Shown: in pieces, positions 25,715 through 34,190 of the stretch
Numbering within the stretch: the stretch's first letter is position 1
Layout: the number at the start of each line of letters is the position of its first letter
Assembly (NCBI RefSeq): GCF_000425805.1
Contig: NZ_AUED01000001.1
Coordinates: forward strand, 372,001 to 436,000
Source of the DNA: Pseudomonas vranovensis DSM 16006
GTDB taxonomy: Bacteria; Pseudomonadota; Gammaproteobacteria; Pseudomonadales; Pseudomonadaceae
Reading direction: 5' to 3'
Length of the DNA stretch: 64,000 nucleotides
Notes under the pieces: generated by a model
What the model saw: the letters and a program-made list of their open reading frames with translations, nothing else
Database searches by the model: none
What the model was told of the DNA's origin: nothing
Made by a program: the position numbers and the translations under genes

Positions 25715-26263
25715 GTGAGCTGGGAAGGCGTTTTGTTGTGGATTGAACATCATCCGGGTCTTGCGTCTTGGGTCCAGGCAGTAGGCTCAATCGGTGCGAT
25801 TGTTGGTGCTTTTGCAATCAGCAGTGGGCAAGAAAGGCGTCAAAGTAGGCTTGCAAAACGAAACTCTATAGATCGTTTCGACGCCTACTGCGCCGTCATT
25901 AAAAATGCGGTCGAAAGCGCACAGTCGGTTTCCAGCTTTGCAAATGATGAGGCTGCTTATTTCGAGTTTCGCTCGGTTTGGGAAAAGTATTTAAGTGAAT
26001 CTTTGAGGTCCTCTTTGGAGGCAGCCAAGGCGATTTTGGTGCACGAGCTCTCAGACTATAAGCTTGTTGTGTACTACAGCGGCTTGATGGGCTCGATTTA
26101 TAAAATTCACTATGAAGTTGAGAAATACATGGCCACGACGCCGACTACGGAGGCGACACTCAGGCTTTACGATGATCTGAAGCTGCTGTCATCGATGATC
26201 CAGTTCGACTGGACTCAATTTCAAGATCGCGCTGAGCTGAAGCGTATCCGGATGAAAAGGTAG
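25715..26263 (+). CDS. Membrane-anchored protein of unknown function, opposite to the operon
   Basis: 182 residues. Residues 15-38 form one transmembrane helix (LASWVQAVGSIGAIVGAFAI); the rest is helical and cytosolic. GTG at 25715, with AAAGGGG six bases before it. Lower G+C than its neighbours and opposite orientation mark it as a separately acquired gene. The layout (short TM, long helical cytosolic domain) is shared with many uncharacterised defence-related proteins, but no motif decides this. Confidence 0.6.
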   Translation: MSWEGVLLWIEHHPGLASWVQAVGSIGAIVGAFAISSGQERRQSRLAKRNSIDRFDAYCAVIKNAVESAQSVSSFANDEAAYFEFRSVWEKYLSESLRSSLEAAKAILVHELSDYKLVVYYSGLMGSIYKIHYEVEKYMATTPTTEATLRLYDDLKLLSSMIQFDWTQFQDRAELKRIRMKR

Positions 26264-26296
26264 TCTGCAGGTTAGCTGGCAGGCAGCGCCGGAGTG

Positions 26297-26710
26297 TCAG
26301 GCGGCGCGGACTTTGAAGGTGAGCATGGCCGTAGCGTCGTCGTTGAAGCACTCGGCCAGCTCTTGATAGGCCCTGTACTTGGCCTGACTGCGAGTGGCGG
26401 CCCAAATGCGCCGCACGTAGTGGCGGGCATCGCCCAGCATGTAACGCACGTCATCCCAGTCGTACATGCAGTTGGTGAGGACTTCCCACTGCTTGATCGG
26501 CAGCTCGTCGGCCATCTCGCCGTACTGCATCTCCCAAGTCGGGTGATAGTTGCGGATGCGCTTCTTCGGGTCGCTGTCGAGGATGACGCCGATGTAGTGG
26601 CCACGGTCAGCCATGATGATGCCGGGCTCGCCGTTGGCGATAACCCGGCGACCGACCTCGGCCGGCACGTCGTAATGGCGGCGAACGTAGTCGCAGCTGT
26701 AATTGCTCAT
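26297..26710 (-). CDS. Phage protein of unknown function
   Basis: 137 residues; contains VGRRVIANGEPGIIMADRGH and YIGVILDSDPKKRIRNYHP, the second suggesting a small beta-barrel N-terminal half. ATG at 26710. Part of the leftward early operon. No known domain. Confidence 0.6.
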   Translation of the reverse strand: MSNYSCDYVRRHYDVPAEVGRRVIANGEPGIIMADRGHYIGVILDSDPKKRIRNYHPTWEMQYGEMADELPIKQWEVLTNCMYDWDDVRYMLGDARHYVRRIWAATRSQAKYRAYQELAECFNDDATAMLTFKVRAA

Positions 26711-26724
26711 TGGTCGGTCCTTGA

Positions 26725-27276
26725 TCAGGCTGCTTTGCGCTGATTGAGCACGCGCTGGCGGGCGGCTTCGTACTCGCTGCTGACTATCTCAACCAGGCCG
26801 TCGACATCGCCGTCAGCCGCCTTGCTGCCCAGGTTCAGGTACACGGTATCGCCATAGGTGAAGCACACCCCGCCACTGAGCCAGATGCCGCCGCGCTCGA
26901 CGCCGATGGCTTCCCACATTTCGTCCCGGTCGATATCGTCCGGGCAATGTGCTTTCCAGAGATCTTCCAGGCGCTGGTGCTCAGCCTTCTCTGCCGCGCG
27001 CACCTCTTTGTCCGTGCCCTTGGCATGCTTGGGCGCCCGGCGCAGAGAGCGGTAGCCGTATTCGTCGGGGCGGCACCAATGCACATCAAGGTCGCGGCTG
27101 GCGCTGAGCTTGATGCCGCCGACGTAGTTGCGGGAGCCGCTGTACATCGGCGAGGCGTCGGCGCCAAAGGCTTCGCCCAGATTTTTGCGCTGAGCGTCCC
27201 AGGCTGCTTTCTTCCCGTCCCAGGCGCGCACGGCGGCCAGGACCTTTGGCGATTCGGTCTTGTAGAAGTAGCTCAT
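26725..27276 (-). CDS. Phage protein of unknown function
   Basis: 183 residues from MSYFYKTESPKVLAAVRAWD. The middle carries basic/acidic helices (GTDKEVRAAEKAEHQRLEDL), and near the end is IWLSGGVCFTYGDTVYLNLG. ATG at 27276 follows GGAGAAAGCC, favoured over an ATG four codons upstream. No recognised family. Confidence 0.6.
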   Translation of the reverse strand: MSYFYKTESPKVLAAVRAWDGKKAAWDAQRKNLGEAFGADASPMYSGSRNYVGGIKLSASRDLDVHWCRPDEYGYRSLRRAPKHAKGTDKEVRAAEKAEHQRLEDLWKAHCPDDIDRDEMWEAIGVERGGIWLSGGVCFTYGDTVYLNLGSKAADGDVDGLVEIVSSEYEAARQRVLNQRKAA

Positions 27277-27389
27277 GGCTTTCTCCATGCATGCGCCGCC
27301 CTCCGTGGCCGGATGCGGCATGGTGGCAATTTGGTTTTGGATGGGGTATTACGGGTGACCGGCATGGGGCCGGGTCAAAGGAGTGAGCT

Positions 27390-27707
27390 GTGAAAAAGCC
27401 TGTTGTCGACCATATTTGGGCAAAGATCTACGACCAAGACAGCCTTGGTAAATCTGCAGCACAGACCAAGCTGGATGAAGTGAAGGCTCTTCGCTTGCGG
27501 ATACATGAGTCATACGGCAGTGAGGTTGCAAATAACGTGCTGAGTCATGGCCTGATTGAGCACGCGCTTGCGCGCTGTATTGAAATACAAGACGGAAAAT
27601 CCGGGCTTGATTACGACGACCTCCAGATTTATGCGACCTTCGCGACATCTGCAATGAATCACTCCCAGACACTCATTGACAAAGAGCTAGACGAGCTAGG
27701 CCTGTAA
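27390..27707 (+). CDS. Small protein, opposite to the operon
   Basis: 105 residues, mainly helical and acidic (KLDEVKALRLRIHESYGSEV). GTG at 27390, with AAGGAGTGAGCT before it. Third of the rightward single genes embedded in the leftward operon; it overlaps the end of the 27696-28217 gene by 12 bp. Unknown function. Confidence 0.55.
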   Translation: MKKPVVDHIWAKIYDQDSLGKSAAQTKLDEVKALRLRIHESYGSEVANNVLSHGLIEHALARCIEIQDGKSGLDYDDLQIYATFATSAMNHSQTLIDKELDELGL

Positions 27708-28217
27708 GCGAGGGGAGAGCACCTCGTCGCCCGGATCCTGCTGAATCATCAGCATGCTCTTCCGGTCGAAGGCCAGTGCCAGGCGGGGCGATATGCTGAT
27801 CTCGTGCCGCGGCGGGGTTAGAAACTTCGCAGCGTGCTGCATGCCCAGTGCATGGATGCCGTGGATCAAAGCCTCGATCATCTGGCTGTATGTGGCATCT
27901 GCCCATCCGCATATCGCCCGAAGGTGCTGGCCGGTTCGCTTCCTGGCTGACAGGCGCAGCGGATCGGCCCGCGCCGCAGATCGGTGAGCTTCGATTTCGT
28001 GGCGCGCGATCCTGAACAAGGCGTGGTGTCCGAGCGCTTCGATGTGATGAATCATCAGCGTCATCGCCTCGCCCTGTTCCTCGATTCCGGCCCACTCCAT
28101 CAGCTCCAGCAGGGCCTGCTTAGTCCCTGGTCGAACCTTCAAGCGCAGGTCTTCTTCCTGTAGCCTGGCCGCCTTCTCTCGGCGGCGCTCGTCGCGCTGT
28201 GTCTGCGTCATTGCCAT
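27696..28217 (-). CDS. Protein with two tandem RHH-like repeats
   Basis: 173 residues. Residues 24-67 and 87-130 are two similar units: LRLKVRPGTKQAL...WA...LMIHHIEALG and LRLSARKRTGQHL...WA...ALIHGIHALG. Each has the strand-helix-helix pattern of a ribbon-helix-helix DNA-binding monomer, so the protein may be a single-chain RHH dimer. Function is otherwise unknown; a DNA-binding regulator is plausible. Confidence 0.6.
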   Translation of the reverse strand: MAMTQTQRDERRREKAARLQEEDLRLKVRPGTKQALLELMEWAGIEEQGEAMTLMIHHIEALGHHALFRIARHEIEAHRSAARADPLRLSARKRTGQHLRAICGWADATYSQMIEALIHGIHALGMQHAAKFLTPPRHEISISPRLALAFDRKSMLMIQQDPGDEVLSPRLQA

Positions 28218-28237
28218 TTGGCACCCCCTTCAATCCG

Positions 28238-28465
28238 CTAGGCGGCAAGTGAACCTGTGCCCGGCGCTGGTGGCGCTGCAGGGCCATTCGTTTGAGTTTC
28301 ATGGGTGAGTTCCATATCGGCGTCGTGCCAGCCCGCCAACCACCAGCCTCCGTCGACGGTCATGTTTCCGTAGGGCTGGGAGAGGCGGCATTTGCCGTCT
28401 TGGCGGCTGGTCCGGCCCTGGTAGTAGGCGACGGGGTAGGTGAGGCGTAGCCGTGTGGTCTTCAT
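28238..28465 (-). CDS. Small phage protein of unknown function
   Basis: 75 residues beginning MKTTRLRLTYPVAYYQGRTS, with aromatic-rich middle (GGWWLAGWHD) and a proline/alanine tail. It lies directly downstream of ssb (2 bp). No recognised domain. Confidence 0.55.
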   Translation of the reverse strand: MKTTRLRLTYPVAYYQGRTSRQDGKCRLSQPYGNMTVDGGWWLAGWHDADMELTHETQTNGPAAPPAPGTGSLAA

Positions 28466-28467
28466 GG

Positions 28468-28959
28468 CTATGCCCCGGACAGGTAGGGCAGCGGCGCAAA
28501 GGGAATATCATCGTCGAAGCTTTCGTAGTCCGGGCCATGGGCGCCTTGCTGACTCTGCTGAGGTGCCTGCTGGCGGTTCTGTGGGCGCTGCTGCTGTGGC
28601 CTGGACTGTTGCTGCTGGCTGCTCTGCTGCGCCTGCTGTGGCGGGCTGCCGGCAAACTTGATGATGATCACCCGGCCCGTGAGCTTCACGCCCTGCGTTT
28701 GGTCCGATTTGGTGAACACCTCAACGTGGGCGTCATCGATGGTGAAGTGGACCTGCTGGCCTTTGACCAGGTACTGGGCCATGGCTTCGGCCTGCTTACC
28801 CCAGAGCGTGGCATCTACCCATTGTGTCGGGCGCTTGCCGTCCTGGCCCTTGCGACCGTAGTCACAGGCAATTGCCAGGTTGCACACGGCGTCGCCGCCT
28901 GGGGTGTAGCGCAGTTCAGCGTCGCGGCCAATGCGGCCGATATCAGTAAGAGTAGGCAT
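28468..28959 (-). CDS. ssb: Phage single-stranded DNA-binding protein
   Basis: 163 residues. OB fold over about 1-105 (MPTLTDIGRIGRDAELRYTP, VDATLWGKQAEAMAQYLVKG). Then a glutamine-rich linker and an acidic segment DDDIPF. In ordinary SSBs that segment is the extreme C-terminus; here nine more residues (APLPYLSGA) follow. It belongs to the recombination cluster with the YqaJ nuclease and ERF protein. Confidence 0.92.
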   Translation of the reverse strand: MPTLTDIGRIGRDAELRYTPGGDAVCNLAIACDYGRKGQDGKRPTQWVDATLWGKQAEAMAQYLVKGQQVHFTIDDAHVEVFTKSDQTQGVKLTGRVIIIKFAGSPPQQAQQSSQQQQSRPQQQRPQNRQQAPQQSQQGAHGPDYESFDDDIPFAPLPYLSGA

Positions 28960-28973
28960 CGTGATTCCTTGGA

Positions 28974-29591
28974 TTATGCGGCCGCGCCGAGAACCTTGTT
29001 CATGCGCTCGTCGAGGATTTCGTAGAAGGTCTTCACCCGCTCGGTGAGCTTGCGGATCATCACTTCGTCGCGGTACACGCGCTTGACGAAGAGGGGCATG
29101 CCCGGCCAGTAGCTGATGAAGTCCAGCCACTCGCGCTCGGAGACCCACAGGCCGCCCTGGCATTGGGCGACATGCTCTTTCGGAACTTCACCAGCCAGGA
29201 TCACGCCGACCTGAAACTTGGGCAGCTTGGTTTTGATCTCGGTGAGGCCGTTGTCGCCGACCAGGGCGTCAGGCGAGTAGCCGATGCCGTGGTTCAAGAT
29301 GATTCCCACGGACCGAGTCTTGAGGCTTTCGCGGTCCTCATACAGGCTTCGCGCGACCCCCTCCAGTTCATGACCTCGGATGGTTGCCTTGGTCTGAAAA
29401 GGAATTTCGGCGGCCTCTTCGGTGATGCGCTCCCCAATCAGCTGGTCCATGTAGGTGAAGGCTGCCACGCCGAAGCCTGCTTCCCCCTTGCCACTGACCA
29501 GCAGGCAATCCAGTTCCGAGCAGGTGATGATGCCCAGGCGCAGTGCCAGCCACTCCGGCGTGCCTTGCTCGATATCAGTGATGATCTGCAT
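28974..29591 (-). CDS. YqaJ/lambda-exo-type 5'-3' exonuclease
   Basis: 205 residues of the viral recombinase nuclease family. It resects double-stranded ends to give 3' tails for the annealing protein. Seen: the PD-(D/E)xK core with SPDAL (D108) and EIKTK (E118, K120), and the upstream helix RGHELEGVARSLYE with the structural glutamate. It overlaps the ERF gene by 17 bp, so the two are translationally coupled. Confidence 0.9.
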   Translation of the reverse strand: MQIITDIEQGTPEWLALRLGIITCSELDCLLVSGKGEAGFGVAAFTYMDQLIGERITEEAAEIPFQTKATIRGHELEGVARSLYEDRESLKTRSVGIILNHGIGYSPDALVGDNGLTEIKTKLPKFQVGVILAGEVPKEHVAQCQGGLWVSEREWLDFISYWPGMPLFVKRVYRDEVMIRKLTERVKTFYEILDERMNKVLGAAA

Positions 29592-30351
29592 TAGTGCTCT
29601 CCTCGCTCGCGGCTTCGTGCTGCTTCACAGACTTGCTCAGCATCCCCAACACCTGGTCGAACGCTGCTTTCTCAACTGCGGATGGGGTTCCGTGGATGCT
29701 GGCGAATGCGGTCTTGGCTTTATCGCTGCAGCGCTCCAGCAGCATGGCCAGCTGTGTGGCCTGCACCGAGGTCACCCGCGGCGTCACAACTGCGCCGTTG
29801 CCATCGTCATCCTCACCAGTGGTAGTGAAGTTGAGCAGGGCGCCGGCGGTGTAGCGCTTTCCGTAGCTAACGCTGGAGGCCACGGCCTGTACGCCGTTCT
29901 TGCTGCCGGTAGTATCGGCCGGCAGGACCAGGGAGGTGGTTTCGCGGTGACCGGCGCGGTGGCTCAGGACTCCTTCGACCTCGATGCCGCGTTCGTTGCG
30001 TGGGGTGCGGAAGGACAGGGCGAATCCATGCCTTGCGAGAACCGGCTTGATCATCTCGTTGATGTCTTCCCAGAGCGCGTAGGTGCTCTGGATGCGGCCA
30101 TTCTTGTCCTTGATACCTCCACGTTCGCCGATCACCGGCAGCTCTTCCTGCATGGCGGCCAAGGCTTCGTCGAACTGCTGCTTGGCCTGCAGGGCCTGGA
30201 TGTTCTGGTGCATGACCATCAGGCGCTCCATCTTGTCGATGTCAGCGTTCGGAGACATGGCGACCTGCTGAATGATCTGCAGGACGGTTACCGACTCGGC
30301 GGCTACAGCCGGCGGCTGGGAATGGGTTTCGACCCTGGCTACTTGGCTCAT
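29575..30351 (-). CDS. erf: ERF-family single-strand annealing protein
   Basis: 258 residues of the ERF superfamily. Core: ALWEDINEMIKPVLARHGFA and SFRTPRNERGIEVEGVLSHR, then SSVSYGKRYTAGALLNFTT, all typical. It anneals complementary single strands during phage recombination and circularisation. The C-terminal quarter is variable. It lies between a coiled-coil gene and the exonuclease. Confidence 0.92.
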   Translation of the reverse strand: MSQVARVETHSQPPAVAAESVTVLQIIQQVAMSPNADIDKMERLMVMHQNIQALQAKQQFDEALAAMQEELPVIGERGGIKDKNGRIQSTYALWEDINEMIKPVLARHGFALSFRTPRNERGIEVEGVLSHRAGHRETTSLVLPADTTGSKNGVQAVASSVSYGKRYTAGALLNFTTTGEDDDGNGAVVTPRVTSVQATQLAMLLERCSDKAKTAFASIHGTPSAVEKAAFDQVLGMLSKSVKQHEAASEESTNADHH

Positions 30352-30358
30352 GGCAACC

Positions 30359-31462
30359 TCAGAAGTTGATGGTGATATTCGGGACTTCGCGGCGGGCGAT
30401 CTTCAGGACGATGGCCTTGGCCAGTTCTTCGGTGATGTTCATCGACATCAGCGCTTCCTTGGCTTCGCCCATGATCTTGATCTTGTGCGCCTGGTCGCGC
30501 TCTCGCGCCTGTTGCTGGCGGAGGATTTCGGCTGCGGCTTCGTCAGCCCGGCGGCGCTCGTCTTGGCGGGCCTGTTCGGCAGCCTCTTCCTCGCGTCGTG
30601 CTGCGGCCTGGCGCTCTTGTTCAGCCTTCTGCTCGGCTTCAATCTGCTCGCGCTTTGCTTGCTCGGCGCGACGTTCAGCTTCGGCGGCCTGAAGCCTCAG
30701 GTCGTTCTCGCGCTTCTCGGCGGCGGCCTGCTCGTCACGGATTCGTTGAGCTCCTGCGTCACGCTCGCGCTGGGCCTTGGCTTCAGCTTCTCGGGTGGCC
30801 TGTTCTGCGGCTTCCCGGGCAATGCGTTCTTCGCGGTCCCGTTTCTCGCGGGCCTCTGCCTCGGCGCGCAGGCGGGTCAGTTCGGCCTGCTCGGATTCGT
30901 ACTGCTGGCGGGCAGCCAGAGCGGCGCGCAGCACTTTCAGCGAATCGTCCTTGGCCCGGGCAGCTTCAGCCTCGAACTCTTCCCACGTTTTGCCCAGGGC
31001 AACGGCTTCCACCCTGGCGATGCGGTCGGCCAGGTCCTCAGCGGTGATACCGTCCAAGTCCTGGGCGTTGAGTTTCAGGTGGGTGATGGCGCTGTTGTGC
31101 CGATCCACCCGGGCATCTTCGGCAGCCTGCCAGTCGTTCAGCGGCTGGCGAACCCGATCGCGCAGGGCGTCCATTTCCGTCACGAACTCGCGCAGCTCGG
31201 TCTCGACGACCTTCGGCATTTCCTTCAGGCGCCGTAGATAATCACGGCCCGGCTTTTCGACGGCGGACTTCGACTTGCTGACCTTGGCGGCCAGGCTGGC
31301 GATGCGCTCGCGGCCTTTGCGGGTGGTCAAGTCAGGCACTTCGCCTTCGACTTCTGATTTTGCAATCTCGATGAACTGCTTCAAGCCGCCGGCGACGTAG
31401 ATGGCCGGGGCGTTGTCTTCGCTGATGTCGTCGACGGTGATCAGCTGCTGTTGTGCGGACAT
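30359..31462 (-). CDS. Coiled-coil protein of the recombination cluster
   Basis: 367 residues. The N-terminal 170 residues are globular (FIEIAKSEVEGEVPDLTTRK, then VSKSKSAVEKPGRDYLRRLK). Residues about 175-330 are an almost unbroken alanine/glutamate/arginine coiled coil. The end is compact (ALMSMNITEELAKAIVLKIA). Similar proteins sit upstream of ERF genes in many phages; the role is unknown. It starts 8 bp before ERF in the same transcript. Confidence 0.75.
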   Translation of the reverse strand: MSAQQQLITVDDISEDNAPAIYVAGGLKQFIEIAKSEVEGEVPDLTTRKGRERIASLAAKVSKSKSAVEKPGRDYLRRLKEMPKVVETELREFVTEMDALRDRVRQPLNDWQAAEDARVDRHNSAITHLKLNAQDLDGITAEDLADRIARVEAVALGKTWEEFEAEAARAKDDSLKVLRAALAARQQYESEQAELTRLRAEAEAREKRDREERIAREAAEQATREAEAKAQRERDAGAQRIRDEQAAAEKRENDLRLQAAEAERRAEQAKREQIEAEQKAEQERQAAARREEEAAEQARQDERRRADEAAAEILRQQQARERDQAHKIKIMGEAKEALMSMNITEELAKAIVLKIARREVPNITINF

Positions 31463-31641
31463 TAGGACACCTCGCGCTCCATGCGAGCGCCGTCAGTTGG
31501 AATAGGGAATGCCAGATCACCCAAGCACGGAGGGTTGACCCAGGCTCTGGCTGCCGGTGATGGTTGCGCGCTCTTTCCGGCCTACGCTCCACTCAGGGTA
31601 CGGTTATCCCCGTAGGGGCCCGCCGTGCTCGGGAGTGTGAA
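31463..31641. other. 179-bp gap in the leftward operon
   Basis: No protein frame with a ribosome site is convincing here. It holds a short inverted repeat around 31598-31625 (CCCCGTAGGGGCCCGCCG). Nothing else is seen. Confidence 0.3.
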
Positions 31642-31758
31642 TCAGGAAGTGATCCGGTCAGCGAGAGCGCTGAGCAGCATCAGGAAGGTGAAGAGGGTGA
31701 GGGTGGTGACTGAGCCGCGCAGGATGTAGAGGCGGCGGGCGCGCTGGTAGGAGGTCAT
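31642..31758 (-). CDS. Small membrane protein
   Basis: 38 residues with one hydrophobic helix (SVTTLTLFTFLMLLSALA). Its ATG overlaps the TGA of the gene before it (ATGA). Unknown role. Confidence 0.5.
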   Translation of the reverse strand: MTSYQRARRLYILRGSVTTLTLFTFLMLLSALADRITS

Positions 31759-32210
31759 GGCTTTGACCCCAGAGCCTTGATAGCCGACTTGCCCAGTGCG
31801 CGCAGAGAGCGGCGGAAGTTGCCAAGGTCGCGACGCGCTTTCTTGCGATCCCTGACGAAATACCAGGCTCTGGTGCAGTGGACGCATCCCTGCTTGAGAA
31901 GGTAATCCGCCACTTCCACGTCATTCAGTCCTCGGTCTTCGTCGTCCGAATACTGTCGGAATGCGTCCCACATATGCGTCCTGCGTCGATCTTTCTCGTC
32001 ATACAGGATTCGCCAATGCTCTTCGCTTCCATTCGGCCAAGGCATATCGCCAAGTTCCGGGCATGGGTTGACAGGCTTTGGGCCAATCAACTCGAAGCGG
32101 TTCTCACATCTACCAAGGTGAAGCCCGATCTCGGCCGTCAACGACTTGATCTGCTGCAAGGTTGATTCGTGAGCGGCCAAGGTGATGAGTATCGAGCGCT
32201 CAAGCTTCAT
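31755..32210 (-). CDS. Phage protein of unknown function
   Basis: 151 residues with a CVHC pair near residue 113 and a strongly basic C-terminus (RDRKKARRDLGNFRRSLRAL). Possibly a nucleic-acid-binding protein. Coupled by ATGA overlaps to both neighbours. Confidence 0.6.
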   Translation of the reverse strand: MKLERSILITLAAHESTLQQIKSLTAEIGLHLGRCENRFELIGPKPVNPCPELGDMPWPNGSEEHWRILYDEKDRRRTHMWDAFRQYSDDEDRGLNDVEVADYLLKQGCVHCTRAWYFVRDRKKARRDLGNFRRSLRALGKSAIKALGSKP

Positions 32211-32422
32211 GCCCGCACCTCATAGGCCAGCGTGCACATTCCGCACAGGTAGGCGCGACCCGACCAGGCTGCCGGGTTCTCGATGTGAGCCATGCGCGCC
32301 TGGTTCATGGCGTCCGCCATGGTCAGGCCCTTGAAAACCATCAGGATGCGGTCATCCGGGATTGCCTGCGCAGCCTCAGCGACCTGCTCGTCGATGATCG
32401 ACGGGAAAACTGGAGTTGTCAT
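32207..32422 (-). CDS. Small phage protein of unknown function
   Basis: 71 residues, MTTPVFPSIIDEQVAEAAQA onward, with a CGMC pair near the end. Start overlaps the stop of the upstream gene. No known domain. Confidence 0.55.
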   Translation of the reverse strand: MTTPVFPSIIDEQVAEAAQAIPDDRILMVFKGLTMADAMNQARMAHIENPAAWSGRAYLCGMCTLAYEVRA

Positions 32423-32991
32423 GATGCCTCCTGCTTGCGGTAGCCAGCGTCGATCATGGCCTCCACCGCTGCGGCGAGAATGTTCCCGCGCACTAGGTCA
32501 TTTGGGAAATGCACTTTGGAGTTGATCGTCGTCAGCGCATTGCGAATCTCATGCAGGCGCTCATCGGCGGCGATCTGCTCGGGCGTGCGGCGTGGTCTAA
32601 CCCGTTTGGCTTCGTCCCTGTACATGGCAATCTTCTTGCCGCACTGAACAACGCAGAAGTCTTCGCGACCTTCTGGATCTTCGCCTACCGCAACACAAAC
32701 GCCGTCGTGCCACTTGTCGAAGTTTTCACAGGCAAACGATGCTTCTACCGGGGTGCCAACCGGTGGCAGGCCTTCGCCGTTCCAGCCCGGCTCAGCAGGC
32801 CTCGGCACGAGCCTTGCCTTTCTCCATTCAGGGAAAGCCGGGATGTGCTCGAGCCCTTTGTCGGCATAGCAGCTGTAAAACTCGCCCTTGGTGCTGCCAG
32901 GGTTGTAGATCCAGCCGGCCTCAATCTTTGCGTTGCCCGGGCACCAATGCGTTGCGTGCGGTGGCGCCTTGCTCCAATCAATCTGGCTCAT
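32419..32991 (-). CDS. Phage protein of unknown function
   Basis: 190 residues. The first part carries WSKAPPHATHWCPGN and, later, GLPPVGTPVEASF, phrases common in mosaic phage early proteins; the C-terminal third is helical (TPEQIAADERLHEIRNALTT). Role unknown. Confidence 0.6.
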   Translation of the reverse strand: MSQIDWSKAPPHATHWCPGNAKIEAGWIYNPGSTKGEFYSCYADKGLEHIPAFPEWRKARLVPRPAEPGWNGEGLPPVGTPVEASFACENFDKWHDGVCVAVGEDPEGREDFCVVQCGKKIAMYRDEAKRVRPRRTPEQIAADERLHEIRNALTTINSKVHFPNDLVRGNILAAAVEAMIDAGYRKQEAS

Positions 32992-33224
32992 GCTGATTCC
33001 CTCAATTGCTCAACGCGTTGAGTGGTGGTGACGAAGACCTTGTCGCGGATGTTGTTCAGGGTGTGGAGGTCGAAGACTCCGATCTTCTCGAAACCTTCCA
33101 GCATCCCGAGGACGAAGGTCTGGTCCGGAACAGGGGTAGGCGACTTAGCGAGCTGGCGAAGCTGAGACATCACCTCACCAATCGCCAGGGCGTGCATCTG
33201 CTCGGGAGTTTTCAAAATCCACAC
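32988..33224 (-). CDS. Small phage protein of unknown function
   Basis: 78 residues from a GTG at 33224, with GGAGCGGGA before it. Overlaps the preceding gene by 13 bp. Helical; no recognised domain. Confidence 0.5.
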   Translation of the reverse strand: MWILKTPEQMHALAIGEVMSQLRQLAKSPTPVPDQTFVLGMLEGFEKIGVFDLHTLNNIRDKVFVTTTQRVEQLRESA

Positions 33225-33643
33225 TCCCGCTCCAGGCGATCCTGCTCCCGCTCAAGGGCCACGGCCTTGGCTGCATGTGGGCGCAGCAGGTCGGCGGCGA
33301 TGTCCTTGAGCGCGTTGCGGCCGCCCAGCAGGTACGTGCACAGGCCAAGGATGAAGCCAGCGCTGCCGGTGCCCATCCCAGCCATTACCAGTTGGCCGAA
33401 GGCGTCCTGCGTATCTAGTCCATCAATCTGTCGCTGATTCAGCCGATCCTGGACCGCCCGGGCCATGTCGGCTTGGGTGACCTCGCCTTTCTCCCCTTGC
33501 CGGTAGCCCCAGCTCACGCGGTAGCCCAGCACCAGCTCGGCGGCGTGTTTGTCGATCCACTCGCCCTGGGCGGCATCATCGTCGCGCACCGCAGGCGGGA
33601 GCCGGTTGTCGTACTCAAACTGTGCTTTGCGAAGTGCGCCCAT
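33212..33643 (-). CDS. Phage protein of unknown function
   Basis: 143 residues from MGALRKAQFEYDNRLPPAVR. ATG at 33643 follows GGAGGCGACC. A small glycine-rich segment (AGMGTGSAGFILGLCTYLLG) lies in the second half. Similar unknown proteins are frequent in Pseudomonas phages. Confidence 0.6.
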   Translation of the reverse strand: MGALRKAQFEYDNRLPPAVRDDDAAQGEWIDKHAAELVLGYRVSWGYRQGEKGEVTQADMARAVQDRLNQRQIDGLDTQDAFGQLVMAGMGTGSAGFILGLCTYLLGGRNALKDIAADLLRPHAAKAVALEREQDRLERECGF

Positions 33644-33663
33644 GGTCGCCTCCAGGTGGTGGG

Positions 33664-33885
33664 TTACTCGGTGGGTGGGGAGAGGTGTGGTTGCCAATGC
33701 GTAACGCGGTGCTCGAAACGCGAGCCATCTCCGTAGCGCCAGTCAATGCCGTTCCAGTAGAGGAAGCGGGCGCCGTTGAAGGCGCTCTGTGCTTTGCGTG
33801 CGGGTGTGTAGGCGATTACCCAGGCCTTGCCGCCACCCTTGGGTAGCTCAGGCATGTGCTCAGAGCACTTGATCCAGCCGCTCAT
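33664..33885 (-). CDS. DUF551-like protein
   Basis: 73 residues: MSGWIKCSEHMPELPKGGGK at the start and VTHWQPHLSPPTE at the end, the W.P.LP...THW.P..P.P layout of DUF551 proteins found in phages. Function unknown. ATG overlaps the stop of the upstream gene. Confidence 0.7.
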   Translation of the reverse strand: MSGWIKCSEHMPELPKGGGKAWVIAYTPARKAQSAFNGARFLYWNGIDWRYGDGSRFEHRVTHWQPHLSPPTE

Positions 33886-34190
33886 GGCTTCGCCCGGGCG
33901 GCGAGCATGGCGTCGGCGAGGCGGTAGGCGTGATCGGCTATCTCTTGCTCTGTCAGCCCCCAAGTGTCGTGGTGGGCGCAGATGCCGTTCATTGCCTTGG
34001 CTGAGAAGTAGTCGCGAAGGCTCATGCCTGACAGTAGGCGCTTCGCCTCATCAACGGTTTCTGGCATGAAGGTTTGGTGGTCGTAATCCGCAATCGGGAA
34101 GGCTGGCTGCTCGCCCTCCTTGAGAGCATCGTCGTATCGGTGCTGGGCGCCTTCAATTTGGCGATCCATTTGGGCTGCCATGTATTCCAT
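33882..34190 (-). CDS. Phage protein of unknown function
   Basis: 102 residues from MEYMAAQMDRQIEGAQHRYD, with GMSLRDYFSAKAMNGICAHH and a helical end. The GMSLRDYFAAKAM phrase recurs in many prophage early proteins of unknown role. ATG at 34190 follows GAGGATCACAAA. Confidence 0.65.
   Translation of the reverse strand: MEYMAAQMDRQIEGAQHRYDDALKEGEQPAFPIADYDHQTFMPETVDEAKRLLSGMSLRDYFSAKAMNGICAHHDTWGLTEQEIADHAYRLADAMLAARAKP

Noticed and set aside
30530..30930. Repeat array or CRISPR in the region of short similar units
   Set aside because: The similarity comes from Ala/Glu/Arg codons of the coiled-coil gene; units are not of constant length and have no spacers. No CRISPR array was seen in the window.
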